From positions 56,508-120,507 of the forward strand of contig CAZTOW010000029.1 of the NCBI GenBank assembly GCA_964615375.1: a DNA stretch of 64,000 nucleotides, given 5' to 3'. Position 1 is the first letter of the stretch, and each line of letters begins with the position of its first letter. This DNA is from CAZKWG01 sp964615375 (GTDB lineage: Bacteria > Myxococcota_A > UBA796 > CAZKWG01). The position numbers were made by a program, and so were the translations under genes. The notes beneath the pieces are model-generated. The model was given only the letters and a program-made list of their open reading frames with translations. It was not told where the DNA came from and did not search any database. This document shows positions 24,804 through 34,261 of this stretch, piece by piece.

Positions 24804-26606
24804 CTAGTATCCATCCCCAAGGAAGAGGAAGACGCCCGACCGGCGTTCAGGCTCGAATTCGGAGACCTCTCCCGGCGCGCCGACCAGGAGGTCTGGGACG
24901 TCGAGGTTGTTGATGTCCGCCACGGCGAGCGAGGCGCCCATGCGCGCGCCCTCTGCGGCGCCGAAATACATGAAGTCCGCGTTCGCCAGCGGGAGCGGCC
25001 CGTCCACCGGGCCGTACCAGCAGAAGGCTCCGCCCAGCGCACCCTCGCCCCCGAGGCTCTCCGCGCCGGGCGCGCCGACGCAGAAGTCTCCCACGCCGTC
25101 GGAGTCCATGTCCCCCGCGCCGACGACGCTGGCGCCTGCCTCTTCATCGTCCGAGGCCCCATAAAGCTCCGCCCCGGCCGCGAGATCCACGCCCACCACG
25201 CCGCCGGCGAGGCCGAGCACGGCGCTGCCCGGGAGGATGAAGGCGGCCCCTCCCAGCACCAGCGCGCTGCGGAGCCTGGGCGCGCCGACGACCAGATCGT
25301 CGAGCCCGTCGCCGTCCGCGTCCCCGGTCGCGCTGACCGACCAGCCGAAGCTGGCCTCACCCTCCGGCCCGAGCACCCACCCGAGGGCGAGGTCGGCGAC
25401 GTCCCCGGAGGGGGCGCTCGTGGGCACCAGCCAGAGCGCGCCCGCGTCCTCCTCCACGCCGTCCTGACCGGGTGCGCCGATCGCCAGGTCGGGCACGCCG
25501 TCGCCGTCGATGTCGCCGACGTGGGCGAGGCTGCGCCCGAGCTGCCCCCCCAGCGCCGAGGTCCACACCGCGGTCCCGACGGAGCTGATGGGGGCGCTCC
25601 CCTCTCCCAGCGGGCCCGCGACCAGCCACACGGCGCCCGCGCCCAGGTCGCGACCGGACTCCCCGATGGCGAGGTCGGGGACCCCGTCATCCCCCAGGAG
25701 ATCCACCCCTCCCAGGAGCGCGCTCCCCAGGAGCCCGTTCTCCGCCTCGCCCGCCAGCGCGACGCCTGAGGTCCCCAGCGTGAGGTCCCCCGTCACCGGG
25801 CCCAGGACCACGTAGACCGCGCCGGAGTTCGCGTCCCCGTTGCGCATGGCCCCGAGCACCAGGTCGTCGAGCCCGTCCTCGTCGAGATCTCCGCCCGCCG
25901 CGAGCGCGCCGCCCGTCTCGTCGATGGCGTCGGGCCCGGTGAGCGTGATGATCGCGTCCTCGCCCATCTCCCCCTCGAGGGGCCCGAGCAGGAGGAGGGC
26001 CTGCCCCGGGTCGGCGTCCGCCCCGGTCGAGCGCGGCCTCCCCACCAGGAGATCCGGCTGCAGGTCCTGGTTCATGTCGCCCACGAAGGCCACGGACTCG
26101 CCGAGCTCGTCCTCAGCCGCGGCCTCCAGCCAGGCGAAGGCGTCCGCGGCCACGCCCGAGCCCTCGGGGACGGGACAGTCCGTCTGCTCGTCGCAGTTGT
26201 TGTCCTCTCCGTCGCCGCAGACCGGCGGGGCGTCCTCGTAGACGGCGTCGTCCGCGTCGTCGCAGTCGCCCCCCTTCGTGGCCTGGCCCTCTCCCGCCGA
26301 GCCGCAGATCAGCTCCTCCCAGCCGTCCGCGCCGTAGCCGTCGCCGTCGGCGTCCGGCCAGACGACCTCGCCCTCCCAGATGGCCGGGTCCAGATCGTCG
26401 CAGTCGTCGCCGTCGGCCACGTAGCCGTCGGGCTGGAGGCAGCGGATGACGACGTCCTCGGGGTCGCCGTGCCCGTCCTGGTCGGCGTCCTCGTACCAGG
26501 TCGGCTGGAAGCCACAGTCCCCGGTGTCGCCCGCCCCCACCAGCACTGGATCGGGAAGGCAGGCGGGGAGCAGCGCCAGGAGCGGCGTGGAGTGCAGCCA
26601 CCTCAT
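24804..26606 (-). CDS. MopE-like / FG-GAP propeller lipoprotein (paralog 4)
   Basis: 600 residues, signal with lipobox LPAC (C16). Two to three Asp/Cys-rich MopE-like blocks (WYEDADQDGHGDPED, DCDDLDPAIW, DCDDADDAVYEDAPPVCGDGEDNNCDEQTDC) up to about residue 150, then seven FG-GAP repeats to the C-terminus (ends FLGDGY). More diverged from the three genes at 0.3-8.5 kb than those are from each other, but the same architecture. It shares an operon with the double-FHA protein, whose start is 2 bp downstream. Likely outer-surface Ca-binding propeller; function unknown. Confidence 0.85.
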   Translation of the reverse strand: MRWLHSTPLLALLPACLPDPVLVGAGDTGDCGFQPTWYEDADQDGHGDPEDVVIRCLQPDGYVADGDDCDDLDPAIWEGEVVWPDADGDGYGADGWEELICGSAGEGQATKGGDCDDADDAVYEDAPPVCGDGEDNNCDEQTDCPVPEGSGVAADAFAWLEAAAEDELGESVAFVGDMNQDLQPDLLVGRPRSTGADADPGQALLLLGPLEGEMGEDAIITLTGPDAIDETGGALAAGGDLDEDGLDDLVLGAMRNGDANSGAVYVVLGPVTGDLTLGTSGVALAGEAENGLLGSALLGGVDLLGDDGVPDLAIGESGRDLGAGAVWLVAGPLGEGSAPISSVGTAVWTSALGGQLGRSLAHVGDIDGDGVPDLAIGAPGQDGVEEDAGALWLVPTSAPSGDVADLALGWVLGPEGEASFGWSVSATGDADGDGLDDLVVGAPRLRSALVLGGAAFILPGSAVLGLAGGVVGVDLAAGAELYGASDDEEAGASVVGAGDMDSDGVGDFCVGAPGAESLGGEGALGGAFCWYGPVDGPLPLANADFMYFGAAEGARMGASLAVADINNLDVPDLLVGAPGEVSEFEPERRSGVFLFLGDGY

Positions 26607-26743
26607 GCGAACGAAGGTTATCGCATCTGGGTGAGGATCGCCTGTCGTCCCGCGCGGTCGGCGCGCCCTCCACCCCCTACGATCACGTCCTCACGCGCCG
26701 CATGGCGCTTCTGCCGCCCACGAGGCGAGGTCCGGAGACGAGC

Positions 26744-27142
26744 ATGATCGCGATCCTGTTGCTGGCGCTCGGCTGCACGCCCGAAGAATTCACCTCGGTG
26801 GACCAGTGCGAGGCCATGTCCGGCGGCGCCAGCCAGGACACCTGCTGGGCGGAGACCCTGCCCGCGCTCTACCGGACCGAGCGCGCGCGCGCCGAGACCC
26901 TCACCCGGGAGCGCGTCAGCGACCCCCGGGTCCGCGACTACATCTACCTGACCGTGACCCGCGACGTGGACCCGGGCTCCATCCGCTACTGCGAGATGAT
27001 CGAGGAGACGGCCCTGAAGGAGCGCTGCCGCGTCCTGGTCAGCCGGCCGCACCTGCACCGGGAGCTCAGCGGCCAGCCCGCGCAGCCCTACGCGCCCGGC
27101 GACAAGGGCCCACCCGGCCAGGCCCCCAAGGGCGGGCCCTGA
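26744..27142 (+). CDS. small hypothetical lipoprotein
   Basis: 132 residues from the ATG at 26744 (MIAILLLALGCTPEEF), which gives a compact signal with lipobox ALGC (C11); the frame is open from 26702 but the extra 14 residues would spoil the signal peptide. The mature part is helical with paired cysteines (DQCEAMSGG...DTCWAETL and YCEMIEETALKERCRVLV), suggesting two disulfides, and ends in a Pro/Gly-rich tail. No family recognised. Divergent from the FG-GAP lipoprotein at 26606. Confidence 0.7.
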   Translation: MIAILLLALGCTPEEFTSVDQCEAMSGGASQDTCWAETLPALYRTERARAETLTRERVSDPRVRDYIYLTVTRDVDPGSIRYCEMIEETALKERCRVLVSRPHLHRELSGQPAQPYAPGDKGPPGQAPKGGP

Positions 27143-27180
27143 GCCTGGCTCTCCGCGGAGCGCGATCCCCCAAAAGAGCG

Positions 27181-27203
27181 GCGGGAGGCTCGAAGCCTCC
27201 CGC
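27181..27203. terminator. perfect hairpin between convergent genes
   Basis: GCGGGAGGCT-CGA-AGCCTCCCGC, a perfect 10-bp stem with a 3-base loop, 38 bp after the plus-strand lipoprotein gene. On the minus strand it is followed by a short T run (TTTT at 27172-27175), so it may serve as a terminator from either side. Confidence 0.6.
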
Positions 27204-27383
27204 CTGGAATCTGAAGAGCCCCCCCACGACCGGGCCGCACCGCATTAATTTTGGAGGAGACGCTGAGATGGTTGCCAGATGAGGACCGACGGGGGGGACT
27301 GATCGGAGACCGAAACCTTATGAGTGCAGGTTACTCACGACCGCGCCACATGGCAAGTGTTTGTCTGACCACGGTCGGATCCT

Positions 27384-27776
27384 TTACGATGTAGAGCCCG
27401 TTTTCGGGGGTCGGTTCATCACCCGGTCCAGCGCCTCGGAGAGCTTGCGGAGCTGAAAGGGCTTCTTGAGCACCGGGACCTCCAGCAGGTTCAGGCCCGG
27501 CGGAGGCGTGAGATCCATGCGCCCGGTGGCGACGATGATCGCGGTGTGCGGGCTGCGCCGCTGGATCTCGTTGATGACGTCGCGACCGGAGATCCCGGGC
27601 ATCGTCCAGTCCACCAGCGCGATGTCGTAGGGGCTGAGCTCACCCGCGAGGCGCTCGATGGCCTGCCGCCCGCTGGCGAAGGCGTCGACGTGGTGCCCGA
27701 GGCCCTCCAGAAACTCGGTCACGACCTCCTGGATCTCAGGCTCGTCGTCCACCACCAGGATTCGCCAGGACGCCAC
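27384..27776 (-). CDS. stand-alone response-regulator receiver
   Basis: 130 residues, a single REC domain: acidic pair in VVDDEPEIQ, phospho-acceptor Asp in ALVDWTMPGISG (about residue 55), Thr in VATGR and Lys in LKKPF. No output domain. Such single-domain receivers pass phosphate between kinases or bind a partner. It lies 13 bp after lnt on the same strand; no histidine kinase is nearby, so the partner is elsewhere. Confidence 0.92.
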   Translation of the reverse strand: MASWRILVVDDEPEIQEVVTEFLEGLGHHVDAFASGRQAIERLAGELSPYDIALVDWTMPGISGRDVINEIQRRSPHTAIIVATGRMDLTPPPGLNLLEVPVLKKPFQLRKLSEALDRVMNRPPKTGSTS

Positions 27777-27789
27777 GCAGACCTCACCG

Positions 27790-29388
27790 CTACCGCTCTG
27801 TGGAGCCTACCACAGACGCCTCGACGGGGCGCGCGTCGTCTGCGGACGCGGGGCTCCGAGGAGCGCGCCCGCGCCCGAAGCCCCAGGCCATCGCCGAGGC
27901 CGCCACGCAGAGCCAGGCGAAGACCCAGCCTCCGCGCACGTAGGCCGTCTCCACCTGGGCCAGGCGCAGCGGCACCACCCCGGCGAACTCCACGAAGGGC
28001 TTCGTCTCGTAGAGGATGTCGCCGTGGGGCTCGACCACCATGCAGACGCCCGTGTAGGCGACACGCAGCAGGGGGCGACCGTACTGGGTGGCCTGGACGG
28101 CGGAGAGCATGGCGTGCTGCCAGGGGCTCGCCGTGTCGCCGAACCAGGCGTCGTTCGTGATGTTCACGAAGAGGTCGGCGTCCTTGAGCTTCCACATCTG
28201 CCGATCCAGGATCGCCTCGTAGCAGATCGGCACCGTGAACGTGTAGCCGTCGGCCTGGAACACCGTGGGCGTCTTGCCCGCGCGGAAGTCGCCAGGGCCC
28301 TCGATCAGCCCGTTCAGGAAGGGGAAGGTCTCGGAGAAGGGGATGTACTCGCCGAAGGGCAGCGGCACCATCTTGTCGTAGCGGCCCTTCAGCGCGCCCG
28401 CCCGGTCGATGAGGTAGCAGGAGTTGTAGTGGATGTACTTGCGACCGGTCTCGGGCGGCGCCTTCTCGGAGGTGCCCCCGCCCACCAGCAGCTCGTAGCC
28501 GCCGGAGCTGGTCAGCTTGCCCAGGTACTCCAGCACCTTGGGATCGGAGGGGTTGTAGGGCACAGCACCCTCCGGCCAGACCACCAGATCCACCTTCTTG
28601 CCGTCGAGCTGGCGTGTGAGCCTCACCCAGGCGTTCAGGTCCTCGCGCGCCGAGGTGAAGCGGCGCTCATCCATGGTCACGTCGTCCTGGAGCAGCGAGA
28701 CCTGCAAGATGCGCGCGCTGGCCAGCTCCTGCTCCACCGCCGCATGCCGCCAGGCGCCGAATCCGATGTTCCCGAGGAAGATCGCCAGGACCGCGCCGTA
28801 GAGCCTCCAGGGCTGGGCCGCGCCCTCCGCGCGCCGATAGAACAGCCCCTCGGCCAGCGCGGCGTTGGTCAGCATCACCAGATAGCTGAGCCCGTAGGCG
28901 CCGAACACGCTGGCGAGCTGCCAGGTGTAGGGGTTCCGGTACTGGCTCACGCCCTGGTAGTAGGGGAACAGGGCGGGGCTCAGCTTCTCGGCCGCGACCA
29001 GCACGGCGGGCACCAGCCAGACCCAGCCCGCGCCGAAGCGCTCGCGCAGCCAGTGGACCGAGCCGAAGACCAGCGCGTAGGGGATCGCGAACGCGCTGGC
29101 GAAGACGATCTGCACCAGCAGCGCCGCCACGAAGGGCAGGCTGGAGAAGAGCCGGATCGTGTCCACCAGCCAGTAGAAGAGCAGGAAGACCGCGATCCAG
29201 CCCGCCGCGTAGCCGAGCTTCGCGTTGGTCCGGTGCTCCCCCGGCCGCAGCGCCCAGAAGAGCGGGAGGAAGCTGAACCAGTGCAACCCGTGGAGGTTGA
29301 CCGGAGGCGAGACGAACATGAGCACCGCGCCCGAGGCGAGCGCGGCGCACAGTCGCACGAAGAGCGTGGCGCGGGGGGAGGTGTTCAC
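27790..29388 (-). CDS. lnt: apolipoprotein N-acyltransferase
   Basis: 532 residues from the GTG at 29388; another in-frame GTG at 29427 would add 13 residues, and neither has an ideal ribosome site. About six to seven N-terminal TM helices are followed by a nitrilase-like domain with the catalytic triad Glu (VVWPEGA), Lys (DKMVPLPFGEYIPF) and Cys (VPICYEA), and a last TM helix. It transfers the third acyl chain to lipoproteins after signal cleavage, which fits the many lipoproteins in this window. E. coli Lnt is 512 residues. Confidence 0.93.
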   Translation of the reverse strand: MNTSPRATLFVRLCAALASGAVLMFVSPPVNLHGLHWFSFLPLFWALRPGEHRTNAKLGYAAGWIAVFLLFYWLVDTIRLFSSLPFVAALLVQIVFASAFAIPYALVFGSVHWLRERFGAGWVWLVPAVLVAAEKLSPALFPYYQGVSQYRNPYTWQLASVFGAYGLSYLVMLTNAALAEGLFYRRAEGAAQPWRLYGAVLAIFLGNIGFGAWRHAAVEQELASARILQVSLLQDDVTMDERRFTSAREDLNAWVRLTRQLDGKKVDLVVWPEGAVPYNPSDPKVLEYLGKLTSSGGYELLVGGGTSEKAPPETGRKYIHYNSCYLIDRAGALKGRYDKMVPLPFGEYIPFSETFPFLNGLIEGPGDFRAGKTPTVFQADGYTFTVPICYEAILDRQMWKLKDADLFVNITNDAWFGDTASPWQHAMLSAVQATQYGRPLLRVAYTGVCMVVEPHGDILYETKPFVEFAGVVPLRLAQVETAYVRGGWVFAWLCVAASAMAWGFGRGRAPRSPASADDARPVEASVVGSTER

Positions 29389-29562
29389 GGCGGAGCCCCT
29401 ATCCACATTTGGGAGGCTCCGCCGCACCCACCCGAAGACCGATCCTCCGTGCGCCCCAGCTCATGGACGCCGACGAGGCGCCAGAGGCGCTCGCGCGAAG
29501 CGCGCCGGGGGGCGCTTGCGCAGGAGACTTCGAGCGGAAGCGAGAAGGATCCAGCGCAAGCG

Positions 29563-29577
29563 GGGGGCAGAGCCCCC
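29563..29577 (-). terminator. GC hairpin after groEL
   Basis: GGGGGC-AGA-GCCCCC, 10 bp past the groEL stop on the minus strand. No T run follows. The rest of the 199-bp gap to lnt is rich in short inverted repeats (around 29486-29525) but holds no gene I can support. Confidence 0.4.
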
Positions 29578-29587
29578 ACCCGAGAGA

Positions 29588-31252
<1,665 letters not shown>

Positions 31253-31325
31253 ATCGATGTCTCCTGTCTCGAAGCACGAGAGCGAGGAATGGAGGTTGGA
31301 GAGCTTTCGGTGGGAGGAGAGCGCC

Positions 31326-31613
31326 TCAGCTCACGATGGCGAGGATCTCGTCTTCCTTGAGGATGATCAGGTCCTCTCCGTCGACCTTGACCTCGTCGCC
31401 GCTCCACTTGCCGAGCAGGACGCGGTCGCCGACCTTGACACTGATCGCACGGCGCTCGCCGTTCTCGAGGAGCCGGCCATCGCCGACGGCCACGACCTCG
31501 GCGGTCTGGGGCTTCTCCTTCGCGGTCTCGGGCAGGAACAGGCCACCGCTGGTCTTGGCCTCGGCCTCGACGCGCTTGACGACGACGCGATCATAGAGGG
31601 GACGGAACTTCAT
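31326..31613 (-). CDS. groS: 10-kDa co-chaperonin GroES
   Basis: 95 residues from the ATG at 31613 (MKFRPLYDRVVVKRV), fixed by GGAGG eight bases upstream and by the family start; an eight-residue extension to 31637 has no support. The mobile loop is EAEAKTSGGLFLPETAKEKPQ with the conserved GGLFLP binding motif. Caps GroEL. Confidence 0.97.
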   Translation of the reverse strand: MKFRPLYDRVVVKRVEAEAKTSGGLFLPETAKEKPQTAEVVAVGDGRLLENGERRAISVKVGDRVLLGKWSGDEVKVDGEDLIILKEDEILAIVS

Positions 31614-31758
31614 CGCAGCCTCCGGGAACAGGTACACGCTTCAGGGTTGGCGGCCCGGACAGGCTGGACCTTGCTGGTCTCACCTGCCGCGCCTTCAGAG
31701 CAATGCCGAGGTCAGAGAACGAGGCGAAGCTCGCCCCCGCCCTCGGCGGAGGGTGCAA

Positions 31759-31787
31759 GGGGTAGACACCCCCTGGAAGCGCGTCAA
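31759..31787 (-). promoter_or_regulatory. candidate groES-groEL promoter with inverted repeat
   Basis: TTGACG (31787-31782, minus) is followed by a -10 candidate, TCTACC or TACCCC at 15-17 bp. The -10 area lies in the inverted repeat GGGGT-AGAC-ACCCC (31759-31772), a candidate operator. The 11-bp core GGGTAGACACC also occurs upstream of the sigma-54 promoter of the 58-residue gene (15693-15703). Confidence 0.4.
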
Positions 31788-31814
31788 CGGGGTGCGCTGA
31801 AAAAATGAGGCGCA

Positions 31815-31969
31815 GAAAAAATGAAAGCGGGAGGGGGTGCTCCCCCTCCCGCGTGTCAGTTCAGCGCTGAGGCGCCGACGAGGCCCTATTGCTTCGTCGG
31901 CGCCCCGCCTCGGGTCAGTGGGTCAGGGCACGGACGGGTGGGTTTGTTGGTCTGGCCCGAGGCGGACGC
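31815..31969 (-). ncRNA. predicted structured small RNA, about 155 nt
   Basis: On the minus strand, downstream of a sigma-54-like promoter. Predicted elements in order: stem 1 CCGCCTCGGG / CCCGAGGCGG (31965-31956 with 31914-31905; perfect 10 bp, 41-base C-rich loop); stem 2 GGCGCCGACGA / TCGTCGGCGCC (31904-31894 with 31881-31871; perfect 11 bp, 12-base loop); the palindrome TCAGCGCTGA (31870-31861); and a perfect 11-bp terminator stem followed by U-rich sequence. The expected 5' end (31969/31970) falls four to five bases before stem 1. The C-rich loop could pair with G-rich ribosome-binding sites. No known RNA family is recognised; expression is not shown by sequence alone. Confidence 0.5.
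31827..31852 (-). terminator. Rho-independent terminator (minus strand)
   Basis: Perfect 11-bp stem GCGGGAGGGGG / CCCCCTCCCGC with a 4-base loop, followed on the minus strand by TTTCATTTTTTC and, a few bases on, another six-T run (31805-31800). It can only end a transcript that comes from the right on the minus strand, that is from between 31853 and dnaK. Confidence 0.8.
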
Positions 31970-31979
31970 TCTGAGGTAT

Positions 31980-31996
31980 TGCAGGACCCGTGCCAG
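31980..31996 (-). promoter_or_regulatory. sigma-54-like promoter of the small RNA
   Basis: Minus strand CTGGCACG-GGTC-CTGCA: perfect -24 element, correct spacing and a -12 element with one change (CTGC for TTGC). Expected start is 31969. Its 5' half is the same CTGGCACG as in the sigma-54 promoter at 15654-15670. Confidence 0.55.
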
Positions 31997-32171
31997 CCCC
32001 CTCGCACACGGTCGAACGCCGATCTTCGGGCCATGCCCGCGCGAGGCCGGCGAAGGGGGGCTCGAAAACCGCGACGTCGATGTCGCGCTCGCGCACGTGC
32101 AAGAATGCTCACGCGCTGTGTGATCGGGCCCTTGCCGCACCGGGAGCGGCGATTAGCTTCCGGAGCGAGCC

Positions 32172-32191
32172 AGGACATCAAAGGATGTCCT
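32172..32191 (+). promoter_or_regulatory. hairpin in the dnaK leader
   Basis: AGGACATC-AAAG-GATGTCCT, a perfect 8-bp stem with a 4-base loop, 71 bp before the dnaK ATG. It could be an operator for a heat-shock repressor or an mRNA-stability element. It is not a CIRCE sequence. Confidence 0.35.
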
Positions 32192-32261
32192 CCTGAAATA
32201 TCAACCCTGAAACACGAGAATCGCAGAGAAGCGCTGCGGCTCCCCGAGGGAGAAGAAGAGC

Positions 32262-34163
32262 ATGGGCAAGATCATCGGGATCGACCTGGGGACCACCAAC
32301 TCGGTCGTCGCCATCATGGAAGGCGACAAGCCGGTGGTCATCATCAACGAGGAGGGCGCTCGGACCACCCCCTCGGTCGTCGGCTTCACCAAGGACGGCG
32401 AGCGCCTCGTCGGCGCCGTGGCCAAGCGTCAGGCCATCACGAACCCCACGCGCACGGTCTACTCGATCAAGCGCTTCATGGGCCGCCGCTTCGAGGAGTC
32501 CGCCGAGGAGGTCCGCCGCGTCGGCTACGACGTCGTGCGCGGCCCGGACGGTCTGCCCCGCGTCAAGATCGACGACAAGCAGTACTCGCCCCCCGAGATC
32601 TCGGCGATGGTGCTGCAGAAGCTCAAGCGTGAGGCGGAGCGCTACCTCGGCCAGCCCGTGACCGAGGCGGTCATCACCGTCCCCGCCTACTTCAATGACG
32701 CCCAGCGCCAGGCGACCAAGGACGCCGGCAAGATCGCCGGGCTCGAGGTCAAGCGCATCATCAACGAGCCCACCGCGGCGGCGCTGGCCTATGGCCTCGA
32801 CAAGAAGAAGGAGCAGACCATCGCCGTCTACGACTTCGGCGGCGGCACCTTCGACATCTCGATCCTCGAGGTGGGCGACAACGTCGTCGAGGTGAAGTCC
32901 ACGAACGGCGACACGCACCTCGGCGGTGACGACATCGATCAGGTCCTCGTGCAGTGGATGATCGACGAGTTCAAGAAGGCCCACGGCATCGACATCAGCC
33001 GCGAGCGCATGGTGCTCCAGCGCCTGCGCGACGCCGCCGAGAAGGCCAAGATCGAGCTCTCGATCGCGAACACGACCGAGGTCAACCTGCCCTTCCTCAC
33101 CGCGGACGCCAGCGGCCCGAAGCACTTCGAGAGCACGCTCTCCCGCGCGAAGTTCGAGCAGATGATCGAGCCCATCGTCGAGCGCACCCTCGCCCCCTGC
33201 CGCCAGGCGCTGAAGGACGCCGGGCTCAAGCCGAGCGAGATCGACGAGGTGCTGCTGGTCGGCGGCTCCACCCGCATCCCGATGGTGCAGAAGCGCGTCA
33301 AGGAGCTCTTCGGCCGCGAGCCCAACCACAGCGTGAACCCCGACGAGGTCGTGGGCATCGGCGCGGCGGTGCAGGGCGGCGTGCTCTCCGGCGACGTGAA
33401 GGACCTGCTCCTGCTCGACGTCACCCCGCTCTCCCTGGGCATCGAGACGCTCGGCGGCGTGCACACCGTGCTCATCTCCCGCAACTCGACCATCCCCACC
33501 CGCAAGTCCGAGATCTTCTCGACGGCGGCGGACAACCAGACGGCGGTGGACGTCAACGTCTTCCAGGGCGAGCGGCCCATGGCCCGCGACAACCGCCTGC
33601 TGGGCACCTTCCGGCTGGACGGGATCCCGGCGGCCCCGCGCGGGATGCCTCAGGTCGAGGTCACCTTCGACATCGACGCCAACGGCATCCTGAACGTCAC
33701 GGCCAAGGACAAGGCCACCGGGCGCGAGCAGAAGATCACGATCACCAGCTCCAGCGGGCTCAGCAAGGACGAGGTCGATCGCCTCGTCCGCGAGGCCGGC
33801 GACAACGAGGCGGCCGACAAGGCCCGCCGCGAGGTCATCGAGGCCCGCAACAACCTGGACAACATGATCTACCAGACCGAGAAGCTGCTCCGTGAGCACA
33901 AAGAGAAGCTGCCGAGCGCCGAGACGGGCAACGTCGAGGCCGCCGTGCAGGCCGCTCGCGAGGCCATGGACAGCGACGACGCCGGCAAGATCAAGGCCGC
34001 CTTCGACCGGCTTCAGGCCGCCAGCCACAAGCTGGCCGAGTCCGCCTACCAGTCGGGCCAGGGCCCCGGTCAGGCCGGTCCGGGCGCGGGCCCGGCCCAG
34101 GACGCCGGCCGCGGCAAGGGCAAGGACGGCGACGTGATCGACGCCGACTTCGAAGAGGCCTGA
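32262..34163 (+). CDS. dnaK: chaperone DnaK (Hsp70)
   Basis: 633 residues. Nucleotide-binding domain 1-385 with IIGIDLGTTNS, IINEPTAAALAYG, YDFGGGTFD and LLVGGSTRIPMV; interdomain linker DVKDLLLLDVTPLSLGIE; substrate-binding domain to about 505; helical lid; and the C-terminal DVIDADFEE motif. AGGGAG precedes the ATG. A dnaJ gene follows 98 bp downstream; no grpE is seen in the window. Confidence 0.98.
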   Translation: MGKIIGIDLGTTNSVVAIMEGDKPVVIINEEGARTTPSVVGFTKDGERLVGAVAKRQAITNPTRTVYSIKRFMGRRFEESAEEVRRVGYDVVRGPDGLPRVKIDDKQYSPPEISAMVLQKLKREAERYLGQPVTEAVITVPAYFNDAQRQATKDAGKIAGLEVKRIINEPTAAALAYGLDKKKEQTIAVYDFGGGTFDISILEVGDNVVEVKSTNGDTHLGGDDIDQVLVQWMIDEFKKAHGIDISRERMVLQRLRDAAEKAKIELSIANTTEVNLPFLTADASGPKHFESTLSRAKFEQMIEPIVERTLAPCRQALKDAGLKPSEIDEVLLVGGSTRIPMVQKRVKELFGREPNHSVNPDEVVGIGAAVQGGVLSGDVKDLLLLDVTPLSLGIETLGGVHTVLISRNSTIPTRKSEIFSTAADNQTAVDVNVFQGERPMARDNRLLGTFRLDGIPAAPRGMPQVEVTFDIDANGILNVTAKDKATGREQKITITSSSGLSKDEVDRLVREAGDNEAADKARREVIEARNNLDNMIYQTEKLLREHKEKLPSAETGNVEAAVQAAREAMDSDDAGKIKAAFDRLQAASHKLAESAYQSGQGPGQAGPGAGPAQDAGRGKGKDGDVIDADFEEA

Positions 34164-34184
34164 TCCACTCTCGGTTGAACTTCC

Positions 34185-34221
34185 ACCGCCGCTCGGAGGC
34201 CTGAAACCCCCGGGCGGCGGT
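34185..34221 (+). terminator. weak hairpin between dnaK and dnaJ
   Basis: ACCGCCGC / GCGGCGGT, perfect 8-bp stem with a 21-base loop, followed by a pyrimidine-rich tract (TCTCACTTCCCC). It may attenuate rather than end transcription into dnaJ. Confidence 0.35.
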
Positions 34222-34261
34222 TCTCACTTCCCCCCTCTCCTCTCTCAGCGAGACCTCAGCG

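Larger units (their letters stand above)
31614..32261. other. 648-bp intergenic region between groES and dnaK
   Basis: The longest non-coding stretch in the window. From left: groES leader (31614-31758), a candidate groES promoter with an inverted repeat (31759-31787), a strong minus-strand terminator (31827-31852), two further perfect stems that I assign to a small RNA (31815-31969), its sigma-54-like promoter (31980-31996), then the dnaK leader with an 8-bp hairpin (32172-32191). No CIRCE element is present. Short ORFs here have no family resemblance. Confidence 0.6.

Noticed and set aside
29389..29587. Gene or mobile-element remnant between lnt and groEL
   Set aside because: Only short inverted repeats; no terminal repeats, target duplication or protein similarity.
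31886..32140. 84-codon minus-strand ORF upstream of the terminator at 31827
   Set aside because: Pro/Ser/Arg/Thr-rich with no recognisable domain, no ribosome site, and it contains the sigma-54-like promoter; better explained as non-coding DNA of the small RNA locus.
31614..32261. CIRCE / HrcA operator or sigma-32 promoter
   Set aside because: Looked for the CIRCE inverted repeat and for CTTGAA/CCCCAT boxes; neither is present in recognisable form.
31853..32261. SRP RNA, RNase P RNA, 6S RNA or tmRNA
   Set aside because: The hallmark sequences of these RNAs are not seen; the stems do not fit their known layouts.
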